From NCBI GenBank assembly GCA_038380435.1, contig JAWZYU010000020.1, positions 44,238,307 to 44,302,306 of the forward strand: a stretch of DNA of 64,000 bases, written 5' to 3'. The notes beneath the pieces are model-generated. The model ran no database searches. It was not told the DNA's origin and saw nothing but the letters and a program-made list of their open reading frames with translations. Position numbers and translations under genes: made by a program. This DNA is from Ryuthela nishihirai. Lineage: Eukaryota; Arthropoda; Arachnida; Araneae; Heptathelidae. Positions 12,530 to 23,639 of this stretch are shown here, one piece after another (the first letter of the stretch is position 1; every line of letters begins with the position of its first letter).

Positions 12530-14388
12530 ACTGAATTAGCTGTGTCTAACATCATTTTATTAATCTTTATAAATAATGTAATGTTTTCTGTATCACATTC
12601 AGTGGTATTGAAGATGGAGCAGAAGATAGTACAGTAGAGCATACAGTTGTCCATAATGTTCCAGTTTTTTCACATTATTAAAAAATTTAATATTTGATAA
12701 GTATTTCAATTAATTAAAAAATTAATATTAAATTGAATATTTGACTTATTGGGATGGAGCACATCATGTTTATCAATCTGTCATAAGATGTCCCAACATG
12801 CCTATTGTGCAAACAAAAAATATATTGTCCTGCCAGAGGTTTTAGTGAAATGGAACTTACCAAATGCTGTTCTTCTAGAAAAAAAAGCAATCTGGTTCGA
12901 AATTAAAAATAATGTGTAAAAGTTGCATTTTAAAGTCGCCATTGTGATGTTCTCTATATTTGGTGTTGAATATAAGAAAATTTCTTACCTAAGTAGTAGG
13001 TTGTTATCATTTGTTCCTTATCTCTTCATATCCCAAGTAAGAAAAAAAAACACACACACACACAGAATCGCTGGCAAATTGAGTTTCAAATACTAAAATT
13101 ACTTAGAAATGATACTTAAAATTTGCAAGTAGTCATGTATTCCATGCACTGTAGTAAGATTCTATGAAACTTGATGCAAAGGCCCAAGCACAACTGCAAT
13201 TTATCAAGTAAAGATTTCAGTTTATATGTAGATAATTCATGTAAAATGTAGTTATTTCAGTATCTAAAAACAAAAATGTATATATATATATAAACCCTTT
13301 CAGGATCCACACTAATTGTACATGTTGACAGAATCCGAAATATTGCTTAAAATGACTATATCCATCTTTTGAAAATAGAAATTGCACTTTGGAAATTTTC
13401 TTATATATATCTTATAAAAATATAATTTTTTTGCATTTGATGGATATTTTATTAGGTGGAAAAAAATAATTGTAGTAAAAATATAGTTTGCCTCTGGATT
13501 TAAACCAGTTTTTCAGGCTGGAACCTGGAAGTTCCCCAACACCAAGAATAGACAGAGGAAACTTAGATGTTATATAGTTTGTTTCCACAAGGATGTATCT
13601 GCTGTCTTAGTAGTCAGATTTACTAACTAATATTAAATAGTCTTAGTAAACAATTTTTTGGCCTGTCTTAATTGCAATCACACTACTGTTAGTTATTTAT
13701 ATCACTTTGCAACTGTTTGTCCTGCAATCAAATTAAATGAAATTCAAATCAAATGAGTGAAATATACTTCCCAATCAGAAATATTATGTAATGAAACATC
13801 AATCGGTTAAATGATTGTCCCTTGGATTTTCTAGTTATCAATACAAAAGTTAAATACTCTGGAAGCTGACACCAATATAAGTTAAATAGGTAGTTTTTAT
13901 GTGTTTTGTATTAAAACTTAATACTTAATATAAAAATCATCGTGCTTTTATTAATGCCAAACATTAGACATATCTTTGCCATCGAGATCAAAAACTATTT
14001 GAAAGTGACCATGAAAGTGGTGGAGCTATAGATTTTTATTTGTAGCAAACTATAGGAAAACCTAATAGCCCTGTGCTAACAGTTATTAAACCTACTTAGT
14101 ATATCTTATATAGGTTTTAGATACCTTAAAACCTTATAACACACCCAAATTTAGAGTAAAATTTTTTTTCTTTGCATTTAAGCTGGAAATGTCTTGAAAT
14201 TAATCACAGAATAACTGCATACTTATTGCAGGGAAAAAATAATACAACTGAAGAAATGTTGATGCAATAAAAGTAAAATTTTAAAAGCTTTTCCATACCT
14301 AATGATTTGCACCAAATGAAATGAAAGATCCTGCATTTGATTATTCTCTGAAGTCTACATTTTTCCTCAATACAGGAATACTGTAGAT
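12530..14388. other. AT-rich DNA with simple repeats only
   Basis: It holds an (AC)n run near 13051-13064 and a (TA)n run near 13277-13292. No gene, SINE or transposon recognised. Confidence 0.5.
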
Positions 14389-14867
14389 TAGTGATTCTCA
14401 AACTTTTTCACATCATGACACACCTAGGAATGGGCCACTTCATTGCAGCACACCTAGTACTAGGTTCACTTCCTTGAAACACACCTGGTACTGGGTTCAC
14501 TTCCTTGTGGCACACCTAATACTGAGTTCACTTTGTTATAGCACACCAAAGTTAATATATTTTAGTAATTTAAAACTCTTGTACTGATAAATCTAATCAC
14601 CTTTTTGCTATTTACCCTCATTTGCAGAATGCCAGTATGCTGCATAACCAGTTTAAAAGGACTTCTATACTCATATTTTGAAAAATTCAACATTTTATCA
14701 AAGTAGTATTGTTTAATAATAATACATAATCTACCAACGTCCTTTATATATTTACAGCATTTGTGCCCATTAATTATTCTCTTAGCTTTTTGAGTTTGTT
14801 TTAGACTTTATGTGAATGCTGTGGCACACTTGGCACAGGCTCATAGCACTCTGGTTGAGAACCACTG
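14389..14867. mobile_element. hAT-type MITE with 8-bp target duplication and internal tandem repeat
   Basis: The element starts TAGTGATTCTCAAAC and ends TTGAGAACCACTG, which are inverted copies of one hAT-like terminus (consensus CAGTGGTTCTCAA). It is flanked by identical 8-bp copies of CTGTAGAT at 14381-14388 and 14868-14875. Inside, a unit of about 36 bp containing CACACCTAGTACTAGGTTCA is repeated three to four times between about 14420 and 14550. There is no coding capacity, so it must have been moved by a hAT transposase elsewhere. The first base differs from the expected C. Confidence 0.9.
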
Positions 14868-14875
14868 CTGTAGAT

Positions 14876-16155
14876 AGATTGGAAATACTTTTAGCCATTT
14901 TCTGGTCAAGAACAGCATTGTCATATGCAAAAGTAAACAAATTCAATTTACATTTTTTACCTATGTCTCAGAAATGCGTATTATAAACGTGGCAAATTAT
15001 TCACTTTGTAATTAATAGTTGTAATTCTTTCACATTTCATTGTAAAGTGTTACAAGAGTGAACGTTTTCCAGTTATTCAAAATCAGTCCAAGCAAATGCT
15101 TTCGCAATTCTAGCCATAAACTTTATAATGTTCAACGACTCTGGTATCTCTATCACCCTAACAAGTTATAAAATTTTGTGTAAATTTGTCAGTTCCTTAT
15201 TAAAATATCGAGCACGAATTTAACATTTATGTGCATATGTCATGAGTTTTGTAGTAAATTGTTCATTATATATACTCGTTATGTTTGAGGAGCATTTATA
15301 CTGACATTATTTTGCATAACGCATTTACGTTAGGAATACAACATGAAATAGTGTTAGAAGATTCAGCTGTTTACTGCTGAAATGGTAGTGGCAAGTAAAA
15401 TTTATGTTGCATTGTATTTTTATGTAAGAAACATTTTTCAAAAGAAATATGGACAAGTAATGTACACATATGTATCAAATGAAAACCTCAACGTTTTAAA
15501 ATGTGCTCCATTAGGAGCCATCCATAAAAAATAATTACATCTTCAAGAAGATTTTTTTCTCCTAAGTATGATAGACTTCCGAAATATAATCTCAATAAAT
15601 TAAATTTAAAATTTTTAAAGGGGTCTTATTAAGTATAATAATATAAGGGATAATAAAATAATTCAACTAAAGAGTATTCTTCTGCATGAAGAGCAATTAA
15701 AAAAGTTTACTTTTATTAAAACTTGCAGAAATTTTTAGTGAGATAGAAAAGAATATTTGATTTTGTTAAACCTGAATTTATAACCTTTTGATTGTATGTC
15801 AGGTGGTCTAAGGATCATAATGTGGCATAATTTTGTATAAAAAAAATTGGCGATGTGTATAAACATAAATTTTGTTATTACTCATTGATTATTGATAGGA
15901 GTTGAACTATATGCATCTTATTTTGAAAGATGTTTAAAGCATTATGTGCTTTCAAGTATTAACAGTGTTAGTGTTTTATATATATCTAGAGCAAACTTCT
16001 TTAGTAGGAAGAGAAAGTTTTTTAGTAAGCCAGAGAAATTGATGATTTTTATTGTAAAGGAAGTTTTCTGTGTGTTAGTAGCATATGTATTAATGACTTT
16101 AGCACCTTTCTTTTTGCTACCCGAAATAAGTTCATTCATTGTACTTTTAACCCTT
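14876..16155. other. AT-rich DNA, nothing recognised
   Basis: No gene, RNA or repeat family recognised. The open frame at 15892-16230 (+) runs into the tRNA-Val remnant and is therefore unlikely to be a gene. Confidence 0.5.
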
Positions 16156-16212
16156 GGTTATCACGTGCGCCTCACACGCGCAAGGTCCCCGGTTCGATCC
16201 CGGGCGGAAACA
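16156..16212 (+). pseudogene. tRNA-Val(CAC), 5'-truncated
   Basis: From GGTTATCACG onward the sequence matches a eukaryotic tRNA-Val: the anticodon arm TGCGCCTCACACGCGCA with anticodon CAC, variable loop AGGTC, T arm CCCGGTTCGATCCCGGG (B box GGTTCGATCC) and the 3' acceptor strand CGGAAACA. The first roughly 16 bases (5' acceptor strand and most of the D arm, including the A box) are missing and unrelated DNA replaces them, so the acceptor stem cannot form. A run of eight T follows at 16221-16228. It is best read as a truncated retro-copy or the product of a deletion. SINE-B begins right after the T run. Confidence 0.85.
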
Positions 16213-16230
16213 ATTTGTAATTTTTTTTAG

Positions 16231-16430
16231 CCGTCCCGTGGCCGAGTGGTTAGCACGTTTGGCTACTGATCTACGGGACCTGGGTTCGAGCCCCGGGTAA
16301 GGCATGGATGTATGTGTCGTTTTCTGCTGAGGTCCTGCCATCCTCTCAGATCTTCTACTCTGGCATATAAAGTGACAGGCTCCTGTCAGACCTCTGTGGC
16401 AAGCAGCTGCTTGAGGGGGTATTTTTATTA
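16231..16430 (+). repeat. SINE-B copy
   Basis: Second tRNA-headed SINE family. The head has CGTGGCCGAGTGGTTAGCAC (A box, tRNA-Ser-like wording) and GGGTTCGAGCCCCGGG (B box). The body contains GTGTCGTTTTCTGCTGAGGT and a short palindrome AAGCAGCTGCTT. The tail ends GAGGGGGTATTTTTATT. About 195 bp long. Confidence 0.9.
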
Positions 16431-18704
16431 TTTTTTTTATACTTGCATTCCTTGATTCGTTACATATTAGATTTTTCTTTTACTTGTATGAATGCTTGTT
16501 TCAGGATGGACAAAAATCTCTAAAAGTGCAATATTCTTTATTTAGTTGCTAGAAAAATATTTAATTACACGCAAATAAGGCACAAAATGGATCTAGTTTC
16601 TTAAATCTATTTTTATGTTCTATATTTTTTGTAGAGCATGGTACATGACTCTGTGTTACCTTCAAGGCTCTAGAAATAGGAAAATCATATATAAGTAAAT
16701 GAGAATTATAATTCTGATTGACTAAGTAAACCTCCTGTGTGTTTATTCCCAAGATAAATACACATAATAGCCTGGAACAGATACTTCTAATGTTAATATA
16801 TGGACGAAATAATAAGGCAGAATATTTTGAGCACAATTAGAAAAGCTAAGTCGTACATAAATTACTAACACCCCTTGAAGCATGTAATTTCTAGATTACC
16901 CCTAATTATAAAATCCATATGATGAAATTCTTTGCATAATTCAATCACTGACGTGAGTTTTGAAGCTGAATTTCAGTTATTCATGAAACCACTATAACTG
17001 TTCCTACTGCAGGACCTTTCTAGAGATGTGGAGATTTGTGGTTTTCATTTGACAACAATGTGTAAAATGTGAAATATAGGAGCTTTGTAAATGGGTCAAA
17101 TGATTTAACCTGAATGTCATATTCAAAGTATTGCTCTTGTAGTAATGCACAGTTGCAAAAGTACAAAATGCAAATACAATGCCTTCGTTTTATGTGCATA
17201 TATATGTAAGTATTAATTTTAAATACAAATTAAAGATTCGTCGCAGTGTAGTTACATGTGTGTAGATAGTATGCATGTTGGGTGTGCAGCAAAATTGCAA
17301 AACTCCCCAGATTGGGGCTTACACTATGCAGCAGTAAAAATACTGCAATAAAATGGTATTAAAAACAATTGGCTTTGTTTGTAATTTATTTAGTTATAGG
17401 GAATATATCACGTTAGGCCCAAACTACTCGTTCTATAGAATAAATGCTGAGTTCAAAATTCATATCTTTCAAAGCGTTTATTTGCATATGACGGTGTCAA
17501 ATGGCGATCATAGAAGAGTTTAATGCCAAGAGCATAAAGTTTCATTACCTGAATTTCTTGTAAATAGACGTGGCAGAGCAAATTTTCATGTGATTTCAAT
17601 CTCTTTCTATACCCGTCACTCTTAAACATAAAGAGTGATCTTTTCTTTAATATTCACAATTTTGACATTTGTAATTAAAAAATGTCAAAAGATTTCAATA
17701 AGTGTCATCCAGTCCTCAATGCTTAGCAGTATGAGATAGGGAGAAATGGGGACTAACTTATTATACCCACATTCTGTCCAGCCACTCTCAAACTGCTGAT
17801 CCAAACGTTTCAGGATATCTTTTTGGATATGGTCGAGATGGAATATATCGATGGAATATTCGATAAGAATAGCGCATCAGAAATTTGTGAGGCCAACACA
17901 ACTCTAATGGCTTAGTTTTAGTGGCAACATGGGATTGAATTAAGTTTTCTCCTACATTACTAGTTGGCACGTAGAATGTTCTCATCGATCATGTTGATTA
18001 ATAGTTATTGATCTGTAGTCTGAAAACGGAAAAGTCGACCCTGCAGTTTCATGCTCTCGCACAGAATGCCCTGTTACCATTAACTATGCTACCGCCAGTT
18101 GTTTTTTCAGAAACAGCAGCCTGTGCACTAGAAAGCTCTTGCCTTTAGATTACCACGAGTGTGCACGTGGCATGATAAACAGGGATAAAGATTGCTGCTT
18201 GAACGTTTAAGAATCTGTGGAGACGGGGGGGGGACATAAGCATATATAAAGACTAAAAATAGTGAGGTATATAAAATAGTTTATTCCTTTTTAAAGTTAT
18301 CGTTATAAAGCGAAACCTGGACCCTTTGTAAGCAAGCTAACAGTAAACGATGCTTCCGATTCTTCGTAATTAGATAAGACGGAGTCATCAACTACCTTCG
18401 AATAGCACCTTGGGTAGAGTCTAACATCCTTCTTTAAAAACTGGACCATTTTTTTTTCGCCTTATTGCCCGCAGGCAAAACTACTGATATAGGTAAGAAC
18501 AGTTTACCTAAAGGCCTCTGATAAAGAGAAAGAAACTTGGAAGTCTCTGGGTGGACAATGTAAAACGGTATGTTGTTTTTTTTTAATTGATTTGCACTGA
18601 CTGAATTCCAACGCAGTAGCTCAGAATAGACTCTATGGCGAACAAAATTGCAGAGTCTGTTTAGACTTCCGTAGACCATAACTACTTGGGGATTATGTAT
18701 ATAC
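16431..18704. other. AT-rich DNA, nothing recognised
   Basis: No gene or repeat family recognised. The small open frames on the - strand at 16561-16836 and 17788-17985 show no motif. A run of nine G lies at about 18226-18234. Confidence 0.5.
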
Positions 18705-18847
18705 ACCTAAGAGCCGAACATTATGACCAGCGCGTCTTTGTGTAAATCGAAGCAACTACAGGTAAACGGCGCGTGTAAAGGTAATGAAACGGTAATAAAT
18801 AATACCTGATACTGAGCTCTGTTAATCAGGTTATTTTTGTTCTTCAG

Positions 18848-20211
18848 ATGGGAATGGCGACGAACTTAAATGAGTTTGACGAAGGCCAAATTGTAATGGC
18901 CAGACGACTGGATCAGAGCATTTCCGAGACGGCAAGGCTTGTGGGGTGCTCACTGTCAGCCGTGGTTAGTATCTTCAAAAACGTGGTCCGAGGAGAGAAA
19001 AACCAACCGCTGGCAAGGTGTGAGCCGACCATGGTTCCTTGATGCTAGAGATGAGTGAAGGCTATCCCGTATGGTACGAGCCAACAGAAAGGATACTGGC
19101 ACAACTCCCTCGTAATTTGAATGCTAGTGACGGGAGTAAACTAGTTATATTTATAAACTGTGTGTCATAACACTACATCAAACTGTGCTGAAAATGGGGC
19201 TGTGTAGCTACAGGGCACTCCAAGTGCCCAAGCTAACCTCGGTTCACCGTCGAAAACGCCTACAATGGACATGCAAGCATCAAAACTTGAATGGAAGGTC
19301 GTCTGGTCCGATGCATCTCGTTTCCTATTGCACCATGTGGACAGCTACGTACGTATGCGTCGTTTACCTGGAAGAAGTGTTGGCACTAGGATGCACCGTG
19401 AGATGAAAACATGGTGGAGGAAGTGTAATGTTTTGGGTAATATTTTGCTGGGAAACCTTGGGCTGAGAAACTATGACATCTACCTAAACATCATTGCAGA
19501 CCGGTATATCCTTTTGTGTCAATGGTATTCCCCTCTAATAGTCCTTTCAGCAGGATAATGTGCCATGCCATACTGCCCGGATTGTTCGAGAATAGTTTGT
19601 GGAACATTAAAACTTCCAGGTATGGCCCTGGCCTCCAAATGCCCCAGACATCAATCGAACATCTGTGGTTTGTGTTGGGTTGGGTTGGGTTGTTTTACCT
19701 CTGAGCGGCACTTTTTTGCACACCATGGGCTAAATGGCCAGGTCACATGGACCCCGAAGGCTCAGAGAAGGTTGGGGGAGGGGACCCACTGGAACAGCTG
19801 TTGGGAGACAGATGGTAGCCTCCCGTCAAGGCCATCCAGCGTGTTCTTTAACGTGCACAGGGTATGGCTCTCCCGTACACGGGGCCACGGCTTAACGTCC
19901 CATCCGACGGACGGCGGCCTTTCCAAGCCCATCGGTGTCCCCTACTGACCGTGGGCAGGGCAGGGAATTTTGCGGAGATAAATCTCAACGCTGACCCAGC
20001 TGGGAGGTTTGTGTTGGAACAGCATATCCGATCTGCAGCGGCTCAACCACGTAACTTACAAGAGTTAAAGGATCTGCTGCTAATGTGTTGGTACAAGATA
20101 GCACAAGACGCCTTTAGAAATTTTGTAGTGTCCATGTCTTGCCAGGTAAGAGCTGTTTTGGCAGCGGTGGAGGACCAACATCATATTAGGCAGGTAGTCG
20201 TAATGTTTTGA
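18848..20211 (+). pseudogene. Tc1-like transposase, full length, frameshifted
   Basis: The N-terminal paired-like helix-turn-helix is in the open frame at 18848-19042 (LNEFDEGQIVMARRLDQSIS, then VGCSLSAVVSIF). After frameshifts come HRRKRLQWTCKHQN (about 19242) and the first catalytic region VWSDASRFLLHH (about 19300; the usual SDES reads SDAS). The second Asp lies in QQDNVPCHTARIV (about 19551). The Glu region reads EHLWFVL (about 19656), after a small deletion in the usual PDxNPIEHLW. A SINE-A interrupts at 19679. The C-terminus resumes at 20018 (LEQHIRSAAAQPRNLQELKD to VRAVLAAVEDQHHIRQV). Removing the SINE and one target duplication restores a continuous C-terminal frame. Several frameshifts make the gene dead. 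Confidence 0.85.
19679..20005 (-). repeat. SINE-A copy, 5'-truncated, inserted in Tc1 transposase
   Basis: The tail is at the left (GGGTTGGGTTGTTTTACC) and the body runs to CAGCTGGGA, where it stops; the roughly 55-bp tRNA head is absent. The copy is flanked by 12-bp direct repeats GGTTTGTGTTGG at 19667-19678 and 20006-20017. A truncated 5' end plus a duplicated target is the signature of target-primed reverse transcription by LINE machinery. Open frames inside it are fortuitous. Confidence 0.95.
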
Positions 20212-20222
20212 CTCTTCGGTTT

Positions 20223-21370
20223 ACGTACAGTGAAAGTTCATTGTACGAATGCCAATATTAGGTGAAATTCTTTTAGAGCAAAATCTAAAGCTCCCGTCAA
20301 TTTCATATGTCAAGTATTATTTAAATATCTGTATAAGGAGCAAAATTTAATGATAAATTGCATACCAGGTAAACTGGTTGCCTTATGCAATTAATGTTTT
20401 TCTTAGAGTTTAAAATATTTTGACTTTCTAAAAGAAACTTTTTTTTTAAATGCCTCGTAAATTATTCCAGATTTCGTAACTGAAAAGCGGGACATTTCAG
20501 TTATTTCCCTTTGTGGAGAAAATAATAGGGCATTTAACCTGTTTCAAATTATCGTCTAAAAGTTCCCAGATTCATCAATTAAAAATTGCTAGGCATTTTA
20601 ATTGAGTATTTTTGTTTGTAGACTCTTACGCCCATAACTACTCAATAAAAATATTCTGAAAAGTATTTTTTTTTCTTTCAACAAGCTACAGAACATTGAA
20701 ATTTATTGAGACATTGAAAAGTCATTCAAGGTAAAAAAAAAAAAGCGGAACAATTCAAACAAACCAATACTTGTTTTCTCAGAAATCAAATGTAACTAAA
20801 TTTTTAGCGTTAGCTGTTAGACATTTTTGGAATATGTCCTTGCCGTGTGCTGGGGTGAACTTGCAAGCTTCCACGATACGATTCTAATAATCTAATTACC
20901 AACTTTTTTCTGGCTAATATATTCATTTATGGCGAAAATTTTGCATGAACTAGTGGGTTAGAGAGAAAAAAAAAAGCGGAAAAATTGCTTACCCACTCTG
21001 AGCTTTATAAATTTTTATTTAGTTTTCCTGCCGCTTTTCTTTTTCTCAATCTCAAAAAACTGGCAGTCTTGATATTTTATAACACGATACCCTATTTTTC
21101 TACTCTACACTGTTATTGTTTCAAAGCGGAACCTTTTGGCGTTCTGCGAACAATTACGGGGCCAAAAATGGGAGTATGGGAGCAATGTGCATCACAATAT
21201 AGCACAGCCTGTTGTTTCCCTCTGGGACTATTTCCCAGAACTAGAAAAAAATGGGCGGGGGGGAGGGTAAGCATCAGGATTTCCATTTCACTGTAGCATT
21301 TTCCCCTTCGTTTAAGAGGGTTTTTTTAAATCTTCAAAAGTGCGTGAAATATGCAGTTTAACAACTTTGG
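20223..21370. other. Unassigned DNA with recurrent A-run plus GCGGAA motif
   Basis: No gene recognised. The motif A(n)GCGGAA appears at about 20744, 20970 and 21125, twice directly after a long A run. It could be old transposon DNA. Confidence 0.35.
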
Positions 21371-22168
21371 CTTTCATTAGCCTTGCTGGCATTCTCAGAG
21401 AATAGCTGCTGCCTCCCCCTCCAAATCCTGGCCCTATTCGTGCCCAATGGAAGCTGCCGTGACCATGGCACCACAAATAACAGCAGAGTCGGATCCATCA
21501 TAACAGTTTGCGGGAATTTCATCTTGTCGGTTTTTATGGCCGTGCAAAAATCCACAAACCTCTGATTACCAACATCAATGCAACAAAACGTGTAAGGTGG
21601 TGCAAAGCACATAAAAACTGGGATGCTAAAAACTGGTAACGTGTCATCTGGTCTGATGAATCGGCTATACATTGTTTCCCACCACTGGTAGAGTACATCT
21701 GGCGAAAACTTGCAGAAGTGTACCACTCCGACTGATTGGTTCCAACTGTGAAGCATGAAGAGGACCATTGGTTATTCTACAGGATCGTGTCACATCCGCA
21801 ATGTTGGGGACCACCTGCACCCAAATGATATGGGCATTTTTCCCTAATGACCGTCCCTGATTTCAAGCAGATAATGCGCCAGTGCATTGTGCGAAACATG
21901 TCTAGTTGTGGTTTGCAGAGCATGAGGTATAGCAGCTACCCTGGCCACCTCAGTCTCCAGACCTCAGTATTATAGAACATTTGTGGGAAAATCTGGAGCT
22001 CAAGGTCAGATCACACTTTCCACCTCCAGCATCACTGGAACAGTTGGGCATATTTTTCAGGAAGAATGGTCCCATATTCCATTACCGTATGTGCATGACT
22101 TGGATGAGTCTATTCCATGTCGAATTGCGTCTGTTCTGAACTCCCGAGGTGCGCCTACAGCTTATTAA
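21371..22168 (+). pseudogene. Tc1-like transposase, C-terminal two thirds, decayed
   Basis: Pieces on the + strand in shifting frames: RVRWCKAHKNWDAKNW then VIWSDES (about 21640-21660, first catalytic Asp), a degraded QQDNA-like stretch near 21865 (DFKQIMRQCIVRN), a degraded EHLWENLELK-like stretch near 21975, and an intact C-terminus LDESIPCRIASVLNSRGAPTAY ending in TAA at 22166-22168. The C-terminal R-GAPTAY agrees with the usual GGPT-Y end of Tc1 proteins. The stop codon itself lies in the TTAA into which the piggyBac element inserted. The right end of this element probably continues after 24713. Confidence 0.75.
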
Positions 22169-23278
22169 CACTAAACTTACCACGACCGGTAAAATTGACC
22201 TTTTCAAACTTTTGAGTATAATTTCCCACATACAACGTTATCACATCGTTATTTAACTTTACGACTTTTCTTATAATATACATACAATGATTTTTTTCAG
22301 TATTTATATCTCCTCTTATTGTCTTTTTTCCGAGAAATATATGCAGCCTGTCCTACCTACCGCGACCGGTTGAAAGATTTCTGTTATTTAGCCTGGGAAC
22401 TCAATTCTAAAACTTTACAGTCGGTATAAATAAAAGGCTACCAAAGTGTGGCATGACCAACTGAAAACGGAATGAGCCTTGATACATGATTTGAAGGAGC
22501 CGCGATAAAGCAATTGCTACGCACGTGCGTAGGTTGATAACAATGATACATGTCAAAAGTGTGCGCAGACCGCAAAATTGTGTGACACAGTACAATCTTG
22601 TATACAATTCCAGGAGAGAGTATCACAGTATAAAAGTTATAAAGTGCTTACTGCATTTTGAAATAAGAATCGAAATAAGAATTCGGAATTGGATGAACAG
22701 GAACTTTCTGAAACTGAAGATAACATGGAAAAAGATGAGGACCTATTTGACACAACCGACGAATATGAGTACTCGGACACGGATAATGAAGAGGAGAATA
22801 TTTTGAATAAACGTAGAGGACAAAAGAGAAGATTTTTATTGAGTTCCAAAAGTGAGAGATATAGAGGACCAACGCATCGAAACTACTGCTGATGGGACAG
22901 TTTGGGAAGAAATAGAAGAAGGTTCCAAACCTGGAAGAGCAGCAGTTTATAATATTTTAGGAAGTAGATCCGACAGGATATGTTAAACGACATATTATGA
23001 AAGGGAAAGTAAAGACTACATTTTCTTTGATAATTGACCACCGTATGATGGAACATATAAGAACGTGCACAGAAGCAGAAGCATTTAGAGTGTTGGGAAC
23101 TAAATGCGGCTAAATTAGATGCATTTGTTGCTCTGCTGTATGCACGCCGCGCATATGAAGTAAAAAATTTAGACATCTCATACTTATGGAATAAGAAATG
23201 GGGTCCTGCATTTTTTTCAAAAACTATGAGCAGGAATATATTTAATGAAATTATGAGGTTTATAAATAAAAAAATAAA

Positions 23279-23352
23279 TACCCCCTCAAGCAGCTGCTTC
23301 CCACAGAGGTCTGACAGGAGCCTGTCAGTTTATATGCCACAGTAGGAAATCT
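23279..23352 (-). repeat. SINE-B fragment, 3' end only, inside piggyBac
   Basis: It matches only the last 75 bp of SINE-B: CCCCCTCAAGCAGCTGCTTC through CACAGAGGTCTGACAGGAGC to CCACAGTAG. It splits the piggyBac reading between GRFI-like coding at about 23265 and IRFAKKGERS at about 23352, so it arrived after the piggyBac element. Strongly 5'-truncated. Confidence 0.85.
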
Positions 23353-23544
23353 GATACGATTTGCTAAGAAAGGCGAACGAAGCCAGCGTTTACAAACCAA
23401 TAAATTTGCTTTGTTATCTGAAATATGGAACCGATTCATTGAGAATAGCCAAAATTGTTACAAACCAGGTGCATATCTGACTGGATTAGCAGTTGTTTCC
23501 ATCCAACGCTAGGTGTAGATTTACACAATATATGCCGAAAAAAG

Positions 23545-23639
23545 CAGATAAGTTTGAAATCAAATTCTGGTTAGCAGCTGAACTTTTTGGAAAGAAAGAA
23601 CCAGATAAGTTTGGAATCAAATTCTGGTTAGCATCTGGC
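23545..23639 (+). repeat. 57-bp in-frame tandem duplication in piggyBac transposase
   Basis: CAGATAAGTTTGAAATCAAA at 23545 recurs at 23602 with one change (GGAATC). The period is 57 bp, 19 codons, so the protein repeats DKF-IKFWLA. The second copy continues into normal family sequence. Confidence 0.85.

Larger units (their letters stand above)
18705..20222 (+). mobile_element. Tc1-like element interrupted by a SINE-A
   Basis: The ends are recognisable inverted repeats: the left has GAGCCGAACATTATGACC and the right, in reverse complement, has GAGTCAAAACATTACGAC. Between them is a full-length but decayed transposase. The exact terminal bases are uncertain by a few positions. Without the SINE the element would be about 1.2 kb, normal for Tc1-like transposons. 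Confidence 0.75.

Noticed and set aside
15892..16230. 112-codon open frame on the + strand, with hydrophobic stretches
   Set aside because: It runs through the tRNA-Val remnant and up to the start of SINE-B, so the 3' part is not coding; the rest has no motif.
21358..21768. 136-codon - strand frame
   Set aside because: Antisense shadow of a Tc1-like relic whose VIWSDES motif reads on the + strand.
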